Part shown: piece after piece, positions 10,744 through 20,913 of the stretch
Position numbering within the stretch: position 1 is the first letter of the stretch
Layout of the letters: each line of letters opens with the position of its first letter
NCBI GenBank assembly: GCA_001179505.1
Contig: CDMY01000664.1
Span: forward strand, 9,443 to 34,183
Origin: Vitrella brassicaformis
Taxonomy: Eukaryota; Sar; Vitrellaceae
Reading direction: 5' to 3'
DNA: 24,741 bases
Position numbers and translations under genes: made by a program
The notes under the pieces: model-generated
Seen by the model: only the letters and a program-made list of their open reading frames with translations
What the model was told of the DNA's origin: nothing
The model's database searches: none

Positions 10744-11506
10744 TTGTGATCGTGATGCATGCGCATATACAGCATATACAGATGCAAAAGCTGCCAACCC
10801 GGCCAGTTGTAAGGGAGGACAGCAGAGCAGACGCAAATTGACGTAAAGGATAAGTCACAAATGACAAACTGCAGCCCGCATGAAACTTGTGCCCGAATGG
10901 GCCGTCCACTCACCATTGATGCGCATCATGGTCGAGTGGCTCGAGCAGTAAGGGTGTTAAAGATCGAAAACGACGTAAGTACACACATCCACCCCACCGC
11001 GGAGACAGATGTATGGATCCCGCACGCCAATGTACATGTCTCTCACATGGCCATTCTATCTTTCATCAAGTAGTATTCATCAGCAGTATCGGCAACAAAT
11101 CTCTGCAGCCTCCGCGACTGCTGATCCCTTCTTTAATCGTCGTCCGGTGTGCGTATTTTGTATGAGTGACATGTACCTCATCGCTTTGGTAAGCCTATGG
11201 CCATGATCGCATGCCGTGCTGTACATTCAATGTTCACACAGACGGAGGAGAAGGTACGTGTGTGTGTGTGTGTGTGTGGCAGGCACACAGACGGACGCTG
11301 ATCACGAGCAAACGAAGGCATTCATTGTCGCACTCTCGACGAATTAGTTCCGCGTACATATGATAGACACAGACAGACAGAGAATGGTCCACAACGAGTC
11401 GGCGCTAGTCGCACTGTACACGCAAATCAGCACACCGTCGAGCTGATCGACCCGCCCGCCCGCCCGCCCCGTAAGTCAGTGTAGTCAGCCCATTTACGCG
11501 TGTCCT
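10744..11506. other. Convergent gap between phospholipase D and ALG11
   Basis: This is about 760 bases between two converging genes. A further short coding piece (RMKLVPEWAVHSPL, read at 10880-10950, followed by TAA or a GTAAGG donor) may be another phospholipase exon, but phases do not join cleanly. A (GT)n run lies at about 11259-11278 and a CCCG run at 11450-11470. No independent gene was found. Confidence 0.3.
10844..10859. repeat. Right arm of a 16-base inverted repeat
   Basis: TAAAGGATAAGTCACA pairs with 10445-10460. A looser relative (AAGGACAAGTCGCAAAT) occurs near 1646 in the divergent promoter region. Confidence 0.6.
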
Positions 11507-13173
11507 CTATGTATCGCTCAATGACGAGCAGCGAAGCAGCCCCAGCTGCCGACAGCATTCTTGCCCGAACCGTTCATTGTCGAGGAACCGACTAAGTGAC
11601 CTCTGCGCATCGGCCCGCATGGCGACCATCTCTGGGTCGTCGAACCGCAGGATGGCGGCCCGCATGCACTCGGCAAACTCAGCTGGCGAGTCGCACAGGA
11701 AGCCAATCTGCCGGCCGTCGTTGAGCGACGGGTTGAGAATGTCGTCTCGCGGGCCGCCCGAGTTATGAGCGATGACCACCAGGCCGGCGGCGAGGAACTC
11801 GATGAGCGATATGCCGAAGTGCTCGCTGACCATCGTGTGCACGGCCGCCTTTGCCTGGTGGAGATCGTGGATCAGTGTGTCCATGGGAGCGTTGAGGTGG
11901 AAGTGAACCCGGTCGTCAACACGCCTCTGCCGACACAGTGCCCGCAGCTGGCTCACAATCCGCTCGTCGGCCTCGTTGCGCGTCGACCCATAAAGATGCA
12001 GCTCAGTGTCCTGGGGAAGATGCAGCTCAGTGTCCTGGGGAAGCGGCGGGCTGTCACTGTCAGCCAACAGGCGCGCGAAGGCCTCGACTTGCAGTTGGTG
12101 GTTCTTCTCTGGCCGGAACTGAGCCACAGACACAATGCGATTCCGCCGGCTGTGCTGCGGCTGCGGCTGCCCTTTCTGCGGCTGCGGTGGCACTTTGAAG
12201 GCCGCCAGGTCGCATGGCGGGTAAACAACCTTGACGGGGACGCCCCAAATGTGTTCGATGTGCCGCTGGGTCCATCCTGAGTTGACAACACATCGGTCGG
12301 CACACCTGCCTGCCCAGCCGTAGAGCCCGGCCATGAGCCGGTAGTAGGCCACCTTGCTGCGGGTTAGGGCCTGCGAGGCGGCGATGAAGGCCGCGTTGTT
12401 GTAGGCAGCCGTGCGAGAGGCCACAAGAGTCAGCATGTCGGTGCTGATCGTCGGATAATGCACATAAGCCGACACCTACATCCACACAGAACAGGTAGGT
12501 GCTCAGTCGATGAGTGACTGATGCGGGGGGCGTGCGTGTGGTCGTCTGGTGTGTGTCGGTCCACCAGTGCACTTACTTTGCATCCGGCGAGGTACTTGGC
12601 CACCGGGAATGAGAAGGCAAAGCCCGTGGTGTCGACAAACACCGAGGGGCATCGCTGCAGCAGGGCCCGCAGGGCGAGCAGTGCCGAGCCAGCGCTCTGC
12701 CCCAGCAGAGTGAACCTGGGGTAGCTCCGCGCCTCCACCAGCCAGATCCACCCCACCCTCACAAACCTGACGCGCGCACACACACACACACACACAGATC
12801 GGTTAGTGTTTGTCCATCGCAACACTCATCCACCCATTCCACCCTACTCGATGTGTGAGCCGAATGCCGTCACATCGATGCCAAATCGCTTCTTGACATG
12901 ACCAAGGATGTCAGCTGACGAGGCCGGGCTGTGTGTGTAGATCAGCACGGGGCGGGAAGTCTTGGCTTCAGCCTGATCCTGATGCTGGCAGACGGCTTTG
13001 ACAATGCACCACAGGACGCGCTCACCGCCGCCTCCCTGGTCGCAGTAGGGATGGAAGAACCCAACTGCGTTGCGCCGCCGCGTCAGACCGCACCAGAGGC
13101 GAATGGCCACGACGGCGGCTGCACAGATTGATAATGCCACGATGACAGCGTCGATGAGGATCTTCAAGAGCAT
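11507..13173 (-). CDS. ALG11: ALG11-type alpha-1,2-mannosyltransferase
   Basis: ALG11 adds the fourth and fifth mannoses to dolichol-linked Man3GlcNAc2 on the cytosolic face of the ER, for N-glycan precursor assembly. Three exons read on minus: 12848-13173, 12577-12766 and 11507-12475. All use GT-AG, phases agree, and the total is 494 residues, normal for ALG11. The N-terminus is one membrane helix (from MLLKILIDAVIVALSICAAA). Then follow GFFHPYCDQGGGGERVLW (the family's glycine-rich signature), SVFVDTTGFAF, SAYVHYPTISTDML, VVNSGWTQRHIEHIWG, VVYPPCD and the GT4 donor-binding segment ending EHFGISLIEFLAAGLVVIAHNSGG. The region after PPCD carries a Gln/Pro-rich insert and an exact 24-base tandem duplication that repeats LPQDTELH. 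Its start is head to head with the small membrane-protein gene. Confidence 0.95.
11995..12042. repeat. 24-base tandem duplication inside ALG11
   Basis: Two perfect adjacent copies (11995-12018 and 12019-12042) encode LPQDTELH twice on the minus strand, just before the YGSTRNEADERIV segment. The length keeps the frame. Perfect identity suggests a recent event or an assembly artefact. Confidence 0.9.
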
Positions 13174-13352
13174 CTCTTTGCCCCAGCAGCAGCAGCAGCA
13201 GCGGTTTCCCGCACGGCAGGAGCGATCTTCTGCGGGAGAGCGGTTTCACGGAATAGGATTTCCACAGTGCGAGCTTGACGTACTAGGCGAAGGCCTCGTC
13301 TTCCAAAGGGGAGGTGAGATGACGAAGAGGTTCGTTGAGCACACTGCCTGAG
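13174..13352. promoter_or_regulatory. Short divergent spacer with a CAG run
   Basis: About 180 bases lie between the ALG11 ATG and the first secure coding base of the membrane-protein gene, so the two promoters must be compact or overlapping. It contains (CAG)6 at about 13184-13201 and one ATG at 13319 whose frame ends at a TGA (13349-13351) directly before the membrane-protein frame. Confidence 0.35.
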
Positions 13353-13895
13353 GTAGCGGCTGCCTGCCTGCCGGGGTGACGGCCCTGAGGGTGCCGCTGT
13401 TGCTCTTCCTGGAGCAGGCGTGGCGTGCAGTGGCGGGCCTCTTGATCAACAAGGCCTTGCCCGTCCTCCTGGGCCTCTCATTCCTTATCCTGTCTTTCGC
13501 CCTCCTGCTCTCCTTCATCGCTCTTGCCTGGTCAGCCACTCACTCACACAGACAGACAGACAGACGCAGGCAGACAGGCAAGGAGACCGTCACAGGAGGG
13601 GACGTCTGTACTGGTGTTTGTGTCTGCCTGTGTTGTGTTGTGTTGTGGTGACCGTCTCCTCAGGTATGTGGCGTGGCGCCTGGTGTTCTCCCAGCTGCCG
13701 GTGGTCAAGGACGCCCTCTTGCAGCACCACATCCACCAGCAGAAGAAGCAGCAGCAGCAGCAGCAGCCGCCATTCAGGCCGAGCAGCGACGCCTCCACCT
13801 GCTCGTCTGAGTGGTCGCCCAGCACCACGCCCGTGTGCATCAGCCGGGCCTCCTCGCGCACTCTCTCGCGGGGCGGGAGCGGTGATCGAATCTGA
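13353..13895 (+). CDS. Small membrane protein, unknown family, start unresolved
   Basis: Two exons are secure: up to 13530 and 13664-13895, joined GT-AG in phase through a Trp codon, with a TGA stop at 13893-13895. The first encodes an amphipathic stretch and one strong membrane helix (LPVLLGLSFLILSFALLLSF). The second continues RYVAWRLVFSQLPVVKDALL, then a Gln-rich stretch from CAG repeats and a Ser/Thr-rich tail. No ATG lies in this frame after the in-frame TGA at 13349-13351, so either a 5' exon starts further upstream, overlapping ALG11 on the other strand, or a GTG at 13376 is used. I do not recognise the family. Coding status rests on the hydrophobic pattern and the in-phase splice. Confidence 0.5.
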
Positions 13896-15536
13896 ATGAA
13901 TGGACAGACAGAAAATGCATGGAAGCTAAGCGGATGGAGGCTGTCCGTCCGTCCGTCCGTCCGTCCCTGTGTTTGGTGTGTATGGTAGCGAGCAAGCCTG
14001 GTGGGCAGGGCACTGTTAGGCAGGCGAGCGAGGCAACAACTATGTGCCACCCGACGGACAGCAGGAGGGAGGGAGGGGAGACTCACTGGGTGGGTGCCTG
14101 GATGGATGGAATGGTGAGAGTATACACACACATATACACATGCAGGCACGTGTGAGTAATGTGTGAGTGGTGGTTGGTTGGTGTTGTCTCTTTCATTTGT
14201 CTGTCCGGGGGGCTGTAAAGACTTGGCGGGCTCGTGTGTGTGTGTGTGCTGGCGTGTATATCAGTGAGTGAGTGGTGTGCCATGTGGGGTGTTGCGTGAT
14301 TGCATCCGTGCTCGTTGCGTATTGACCCTCTGTGTGTGTGTGTGTGTGTGTAGTGACTTAGTCAGCCACCGGCAGACAAGACAGACAGACAGACAGACAG
14401 ACAGAGAGACAGCGACAGAGATAGAGGGCAGATTCACACATACCCACCATACCTACTTGCTAATGCTCTGTGGACGGTTCGGGGGGCTGTGCGGGATTTT
14501 TTCGGGTGTGTAGCTGTGTAGTGTAGATAGGGGGCGCTGATCCATCTAAAGGACAGAAGGACAGACAGACAGCCGGAAGAAAGATATGGCATGCAAGGGA
14601 GAAACGCAGAAAAAATCACGCTTCTCTCTGTCCGTAGAAGCGTTAGATAAATGACGGCAGTCGGTCGAGTGTGTATTGGTTTGCGTAGAGTGGCGGGTCG
14701 GGCGCTTTTGTTTCCATCCTCCATCCTCAATTGTGTGTGAGATCTGCTTGGAATACGTCGTGAGTCGTGTCGTCGGACACGTGTGCTTCGGTCTCGCCAT
14801 GCTGCATCGCCATTCTGAAGCATGGGTGGCGGTTCGACGTGGGGAGGGGGAGCATACGATGCGGCCGACGACACGGCACGGCACAAGACAGACAGAGAGA
14901 GACACAGACAGTTGTACCGGCAGCTAGCGTAGCGTCAAACAAAGGAGGAATGGATGGATGGAATGGAATGTGACACCTAATTCGAATGTGAGAGCGAAGG
15001 CAGGCGAGTGATTGGCGTGGCGTGGTGGGGTGTGCTGCATGGCATCCATCGTGTGTGTGCGGGCGTCGTGTTGTGTGTGTTGCCCATCTATTCGTGCAGT
15101 CCGTCAGTCGTGTGTACAGCTGGCCAGATAGATGAGATGAAATGAGCCGCCTTGCGTGTTGGCACTGGTGAACTGTGTCGCGGCCGTTCTTAATGCAACA
15201 GCCGTGACAAACGAGACGCGCACAATTGGTTGTATAATATATAAAGCTCAGTGTCATGGTTTCCAAAAGTCTTGGTTGACACCGTCTGTCTCTTGCAAGC
15301 GCTTCAAAGGCGTCTCCGCATTCCGCCCGGCACCCTACATCATCGCACGGCGGTCAGATGGCCATACAGACGGAAGTGACCGGGCGGCATGTTACACATC
15401 TCCGAAGCGCAGCTGAGACAGATGCACAAGGGACATTTCTCGTACCAAACCACGTAGATAACAAATAAGTCGATTTGTCCCCATCCAGCCACTCTACAAT
15501 CCCCCCCCTCCCCTCCCCTCCCCTCCCTGAGTCACT
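13896..15536. other. Convergent gap, microsatellite rich
   Basis: This 1.6 kb between two converging genes contains (GTCC)n near 13945-13966, (GT)n near 14330-14352, (CAGA)n near 14380-14405 and scattered GGAT runs. No gene is convincing. The part from about 15156 to 15475 is free of simple repeats, has a TATA-like TATAATATATAAAG near 15233, and an 86-codon open frame that lacks an ATG. Confidence 0.4.
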
Positions 15537-17073
15537 CTACTCCATGCCCGTCCTCGGTGCCTGCAGTATCTTGGGCAGGTGGAATGGCGAGGCGCCGGGC
15601 GGATGGTGGCCGCGGCGGAACGGCGCTCGGGGGGCAACGGCCTCTGAAACGCACACACACAGCAGAGATGCCTGTGTAGTGACACTGACTGGATGGATGG
15701 ATGGATGGATGGATGGATGGTGTGTGTGTGTGTGTGCGGACCGTACCTTTCTTGCCTCCTGTGACAGGTTTGATGATCTTGAATTTCTTGAGGGTGCGGG
15801 ACTTGTTCTCGGCCGTCTTGCCCACGCCCATGTCCTGAACACACACACACACACACACACAGAGAGAGAAAGAAACCGACAAAGTGCACGCACATCTGCC
15901 TGTGTATGGCTCTGTGTGTGTCGGTGCTTACATCGAGCTTCTTGTTCCGCTCAGAAGCGACATCCCTGCAGGCACACAGACAGACAGACAGACAACCACA
16001 CACACACATGCGTCACGCGTCTGTGCCTGTGTGGAGGTAGCAAGGCTACGCTACGCACCTGTCTTTCCATGTGCTCCTGGATAGGCGGATGGGTCTGTTG
16101 CCGACGTACTTGTTGTTGACTTCCTTGAGCGCCTTGAGCATGTCCTGCGGGTCGCCGAACGAGGCAAAACCGTACCCCTTGGTCTTACCCGTCCGCTTGT
16201 CACGAATCACCTGACACACCACACGAACGACACGCACAGCACACACACACACAGAGAGAGAGAGGAGAGGACGAGATGCCCGTCTGTGAGTCGCTGTTGG
16301 TTGGTGGTGGGTATCGAGCTGACCCTGCATTTCTGGAAGGACCGGTACTGCCTGAAGGCGTTGGCGAGGAGGTCCTCCGTCACCTCGTTGCCCAAATCGC
16401 CACAGAATAACCTGCACACCCCACACAGAGGGAGAGAGCCGATTGATCAAGTGGCATGACCACGGCCGTGCAGGCTGCCATTCCCTCAATAATCTGATTA
16501 CCTGTAGTCCTCGTCAGGCCATTCGAGCAGCGACGGGTCGTTCCACACCTTGCCGGCAGCCTTGCGCAGACACTTCTTCTCATCCTGCCAAAGCACACAC
16601 ACACACACATCACTGTCCGCTCTGTCGTGTTGTGTGGCTGACGTACCGCCTGTTTGACGCCCTTGGACGACATGAGGCTGCCGAGGTGCGCGGCCTCCTC
16701 TGCGGACATGCCGTCGTTGGGGTGGTGCACGGCTGATGTGGGGAACCCCGACGGACCGACAGGAATGCCACCCAGCCCAATGTTGGGCTGCAGCAACCAC
16801 CACGGCAAAGAGAGGGAGGGATACACGTCATAACCCACGTATGGCTGGTATGGCTGTGGACAACACTCTGACGTGTCGCTTACGGCGGCAGCGGCAGCGG
16901 CAGCAGGCATGGCGGCCATCGGAGCACCTGCAGGCGCAACCAGCGACACACAGCGAGCATTGCCAAGGGTGTGAGAGCCCTCCCGTTGCCCAATCGTGTT
17001 CTGGCGTACCTGCCATCTGCATGGCCATCATGTCCATGCCCGGCGGCATGCCGCCAGGGCCTATGGGGAACAT
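15537..17073 (-). CDS. RBM42: RBM42-like RNA-binding protein with one RRM
   Basis: RBM42-type proteins bind RNA and are linked to splicing and mRNA handling in the nucleus. Nine minus-strand exons: 17010-17073, 16884-16927, 16647-16787, 16502-16584, 16324-16411, 16059-16210, 15932-15965, 15747-15834 and 15537-15643. All are GT-AG with agreeing phases, giving 266 residues and a TAG at 15537-15539. A Met/Gly/Pro and poly-Ala N-terminus leads to AAGKVWNDPSLLEWPDEDYR, then one RRM: RNP2-like LFCGDL followed by GNEVTEDLLANAF, and RNP1 as KGYGFASF, then KYVGNRPIRLSRSTWKDR. This follows the RBM42 pattern closely (AGGxxWxDxxLLEW..DDFRIFCGDLGNEV). After the RRM come lysine-rich helices and a short basic tail. 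It is shorter than the animal protein because the N-terminal low-complexity part is reduced. Confidence 0.95.
15690..15736. repeat. (GGAT)n followed by (GT)n
   Basis: A compound microsatellite fills most of the intron between RBM42-like exons 15747-15834 and 15537-15643. Confidence 0.9.
15840..15861. repeat. (AC)n at a minus-strand 3' splice site
   Basis: Read on the gene strand this is a TG run ending in TTCAG before the RBM42-like exon 15747-15834. Confidence 0.9.
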
Positions 17074-17435
17074 TCTGAAGCGATATTCTCCTCTATCAGC
17101 ACACGACAAGCTACAGACAGCCTCTACAGCGCTCCTGGGAAGAGAAATCAGTCTCTTGCTTTGCGAGCTTTTTCTCAAACGGCTCTCAGTCTGAACGCTG
17201 TGATGATGATGGCAGCGTAGGCACACCGCCTCTGCTTACTGACCTTACTATCGCAACTACCTGACAGCACCTTATCGTACTGAGGCCGTCCGCCGCCCAC
17301 CCACCCGTCCATTGTATCCAACAAACATTCATTCTACGACTGACTGAGGCGAGAGAGAGTGGCAGGCCGGCCGTCTTTTGTCGTCGTTTTTGTATCGTTA
17401 TTGTTATTGTTATTGCTGCTGCTGGTGTTATCGCA
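17074..17435. promoter_or_regulatory. Shared divergent promoter region
   Basis: These 362 bases separate the start codons of the RBM42-like gene (minus) and the wall-protein gene (plus). There is an AT-richer TTATTG triplet run and a CTG run at about 17396-17425, just before the wall-protein ATG. No canonical TATA box was seen. The role is inferred from position. Confidence 0.35.
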
Positions 17436-20400
17436 ATGCTCCTCTGCCGTGGTGTTGGCAAGGACGGGGAGCGCCCCGCCTTCAGGTGGCGGGGGTACCT
17501 CGCCGTCTGCTGCGCACTGACCATTGTGGTGGCCATCTCCCTTGCATATGACAGCCTCTTCTCGAGAAGAACAGGTGCGCATGGCATGGAAGGGGAGAGA
17601 AGGGGGTGGGGATGGTGGATGTGTGTCTGTGGTTCATGCAGACGGTGGTGATGTTGGTGCCCCTCTGCGTGGACTGGTGGGCAAGAAGAAGAAGAAAGAC
17701 CACCACCCTCCGCCCCCGCCCACCAAGCCTGACTACGACATCAAAAAGATCATCATCACCACAGACCCCTACTACGAGTGTCCCGAAGGGTGGGTGCGAT
17801 TGGCCACACATCCACACACACACACACACACACACACAGAAATGCATTCCAATGCATGTGGTCATCCGCCCGTTCAGGTACGAGCAGGTGTCCGACCACG
17901 AGTGTGTGCGGACCAAGGAGGAGAAGCCGAAGCTCAAATGTCCGCCGGGCTATGTCCTGGACCCCCACACCAAGACCTGCAGGGGCAAGGAGCAGATCAA
18001 ACCTGACTATGTGTGCGACACGGGCTACGAGCCGAGAGGCCACGACTGCTATCGCCAGGATGTGGAGCCGTCGCAGGTCAAGTGCCCACCGGGGTACTAC
18101 CTCGACGACCACCACTGCGTCAAAGGTATGAAATGGATGGATGGATGGAAGACGCATAACGTTGACCGATTCTGTCCTTTTGGCATACATACAGATGTGG
18201 TTGCGCCACCCGAGACTGCCTGCCCGCACGGTATGGTGGGGGAGGGGATGAGACGCGCACGCACGGGTGACCGATAGACAAGATGTGTGTGTGTGTGTGT
18301 GTGTGGTTGTGCAGGATATCACTATGTGGACGGCGTGTGTGTCATGAAGGTGGAGACCCACCCGGATGTGCAGTGCCCCTACGGCTACGTCATGGACGAG
18401 CACAAGAAGTGCGTCTCCAAGGACACCAGGGAGCCGCTGCTCGAGTGCCCGCCGGGCTACCACCTGGGCAAGGGCGGCATCTGCACCAAAGACAAGGGCA
18501 CTCCGGTGGAGAAGAGGTGCCCACCCGGCACCCACCTGACACCCGACGGCATCTGCCTCAAGAAACATACCGTCGACGCACATCCGCACTGCCCGAAAGA
18601 GTGAGTGAGAGAGGGAGAGAGCTCGGGGGGCACGGACAAGTGGCTGCAGAGATGTGTGTGTGTGTATGTGTGGTGTGGTGTGGTGGATGGGCGCAGGTAT
18701 ACGCTTCACGAGGGGTACTGCTATCTGGAGGAGGACGTCCCCGGCCACGTGGTCTGCGACAAGCACTACGAGCTCGACGCGCCCACGCAGCTATGCACCA
18801 AGGAGGACACCACCCACCCCAAGCTCACATGCCCTCACGGGTATACCCTTGACGAGCATGCCAAGAGCTGCGCCAAGACCGTCACCAAGCGAGTGGCAGT
18901 CCAGCCACCACCTCCACCCCCTCCGCCGCCCCCTTCCAAAAAGGACATACACGCCCCCATGGCCCACCACACGCCTCACAAGAAAGACACCTACGTCGAG
19001 CCCGCCCACACCAAGGAGACCTACAGCAGCGACGACGGCTATGACGCCCACGGTGATCACGGTGATGCGGGTTGGGTGATCCCTGGCGACGGGTCTGGGA
19101 GGCGCGAGCTGCAGCAGGAGGGTCAGGATCAAGTGGCGGCGCTGGGGCGGGGGAAGAAGATGAAGAAGACGGTGACGCCTGTGGCGTATGAGACGGTCGA
19201 GGAGGTGCTGCACGAGGAGGCCCAGTACACCTGCCCACACGGCTACCAGCTCGTCGGCAAGACATGCACACGACAGCTCACGGCAAAGCCGCACACACAG
19301 TGCCCCAAAGGGTGAGTGAGTGGGGAGGACGACTATGCGTCGGTGTGTGTTGGGTCCATCCATTCATCCAACCTATGCGTGCGTGCGTGCGTGCGTGCGT
19401 GTATGTGATTGTGTGTGTGCGCAGTATGCAAGAGATCGGCAAGGGTCGGTGTCTGAAGAAGAGCAAGGTCGCGGCGCAGTACATCTGCCCCGACGGCTAT
19501 GCCGAGAACTTAACCAAGGGCAAAGTCTGCGAGGCCGTCAAACACATCAAACCTGAAATGGTCAGTGACTGAGTGAGACGGCGAGTGGGCGATAGATACG
19601 GCATTGGCTTGATCACCATAACTCTCTCTCTCTCCCTCTCTCTCTCTCGTGTGTCTGTGGCCGTGCGTGTCTGCAGCTGTGCCCGCATGGCAGCGTGCTC
19701 GACAAGAAGACCGGCATCTGCGAGTACACTGACAAGAAGGAGGCGAAGGAATACTGCCCAGAAGGTACCGATCAACAGGCAACCAAGATGGAGGAAGAGA
19801 TGACCCCTCGCCCCGCCGATCTCTGTGTGTCTCGTCTCGTCTCGTCTGTTAGGCTACACCCGGCACCACCACCACAAGGGGGAGTGCGTCAAGGTGCTCA
19901 AGGAGCCGCCCGTCGTGCACTGCCCAGACGGAGAGCTAGTCGGACACAAATGCATCAAGGTATGCACGCACTATATATAGTTCGATGCACCCGTATCTGT
20001 GTCAGTCATCATGTGTGTGTGTGTTGGTGTGATTGATGCACGCGCACAGCGTCTCGAGGAGGAGCCGACTCAGCATTGCCCCGAGGGTTTGGTCTTCTAC
20101 GACGGCAAGTGCAAGGGCGTCAAGCAGGGCAAGCCAAAATTCCTGTGCCCACCAGGTACTTACGCGCACCCCACCACACACACAGACACACACGCCGCTC
20201 CCTCCTTGTTGTCAGGGTACCACCCGAAGCACGGTGAGTGCGTCAAGGACGAGTACGCCCCTCCCCGTCCCGTGTGCCCTGACGGCACCGAGCTCAAGTA
20301 CGACGTGTGTGAGGCCCACAAGGAGGTGCACCCCAAGACCTACTGCCCAAAGGGCTACAAGCTCGTCAACGGCAGGTGCGTCAAGCAGGAGCACGCCCGC

Positions 20401-20913
20401 CCCGACGTCCTCTGTCCGCCGCCATACGTCTTCGACAAGAAGAAGCACATCTGCGTGCGTCACGAGATCAAGGCCACCCTGCCCACGGAGGCCGCCGAAG
20501 ACATCCTGGGGGAGGTGCTGCCCCCGACGCAGGCACCCCAGGCCGTGCAGCCCACGTACGTCATCCCGCTGGCCCCCCCGCCCCCGCCCCCACCAGTGTA
20601 CATCCCTCCGGCCCCCAAGCAGGTGCCGCCCAAGGAGAAGGTGCCCAAGGTCAAGAAGGAGAAGGTCAAGAAGGTGCACCCGCCCAAGCCCAAGAAGCCC
20701 GTCCATGAGAGGGAGGTGCGCTACAAGAAGGTCCATGAGAGGCCCGTCAAGGCCGCCCCCGCCCCCAGACACGAGTACAGCCAGTATGCCGGCGGCCACC
20801 AGGGGCTGGGGCAGCACGGCGGCGGCGGCCACGGGCAGGGCCATGGGCAGCTTGGGCGAGGGGCGCTGGACCACCTGCACCAGACAAACGAGTACCACTC
20901 AAAGGGATACTAG
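17436..20913 (+). CDS. Oocyst-wall-type Cys-repeat protein with membrane anchor
   Basis: Eleven exons, all GT-AG and in phase: 17436-17574, 17642-17789, 17878-18125, 18195-18230, 18315-18600, 18697-19311, 19425-19560, 19677-19764, 19853-19959, 20050-20155 and 20216-20913, giving 868 residues. The N-terminus is short and basic with one hydrophobic segment (GYLAVCCALTIVVAISLAY), a signal anchor or signal peptide. I count 22 tandem units of about 22-26 residues with the form CPxGYxLxxxxxxCxxxxxxxPxxx, two cysteines each; 21 carry the pattern clearly and some are degenerate, such as CDTGYEP, CDKHYEL and CPPPYVF. Units 11 and 12 are separated by a linker of roughly 100 residues with a run of prolines and His/Asp-rich sequence. 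The C-terminus is Pro-rich, then Lys/Val/Pro-rich, then His/Gly-rich. Spacing and motif match the Cys-rich repeats of apicomplexan oocyst wall proteins, which are disulfide-crosslinked in cyst walls. The wall role is inferred. Confidence 0.88.
17812..17838. repeat. (CA)n in a wall-protein intron
   Basis: A CA run lies in the middle of intron 17790-17877 of a plus-strand gene, so it is in the opposite orientation to the TG runs that abut acceptors. Confidence 0.9.
19619..19650. repeat. (CT)n in a wall-protein intron
   Basis: A CT-rich run in intron 19561-19676 acts as a plausible conventional polypyrimidine tract about 25 bases before the acceptor. Confidence 0.9.

Noticed and set aside
12048-12280. 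Plus-strand open frames across ALG11
   Set aside because: They are antisense shadows of a clearly conserved glycosyltransferase exon.
13349-13351. Selenocysteine or programmed readthrough at TGA
   Set aside because: No conserved Cys position or recognisable SECIS element was seen; a missing 5' exon is simpler.
13246-13539. Minus-strand open frame of 97 codons opposite the membrane-protein gene
   Set aside because: Composition is basic and low in structure, and it mirrors the membrane-protein exon. No splice or family support.
14380-14405. Regularly spaced short repeats that could suggest a CRISPR-like array
   Set aside because: They are contiguous CAGA/GT microsatellites without unique spacers, in a eukaryotic genome.
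15156-15416. Plus-strand 86-codon open frame
   Set aside because: No ATG start, no family match that I recognise, and no splice partner. Kept only as an observation on the island.
20212-20898. 228-codon minus-strand open frame
   Set aside because: Leu/Val/Gly-rich shadow of the GC-rich last exon of the wall-protein gene.
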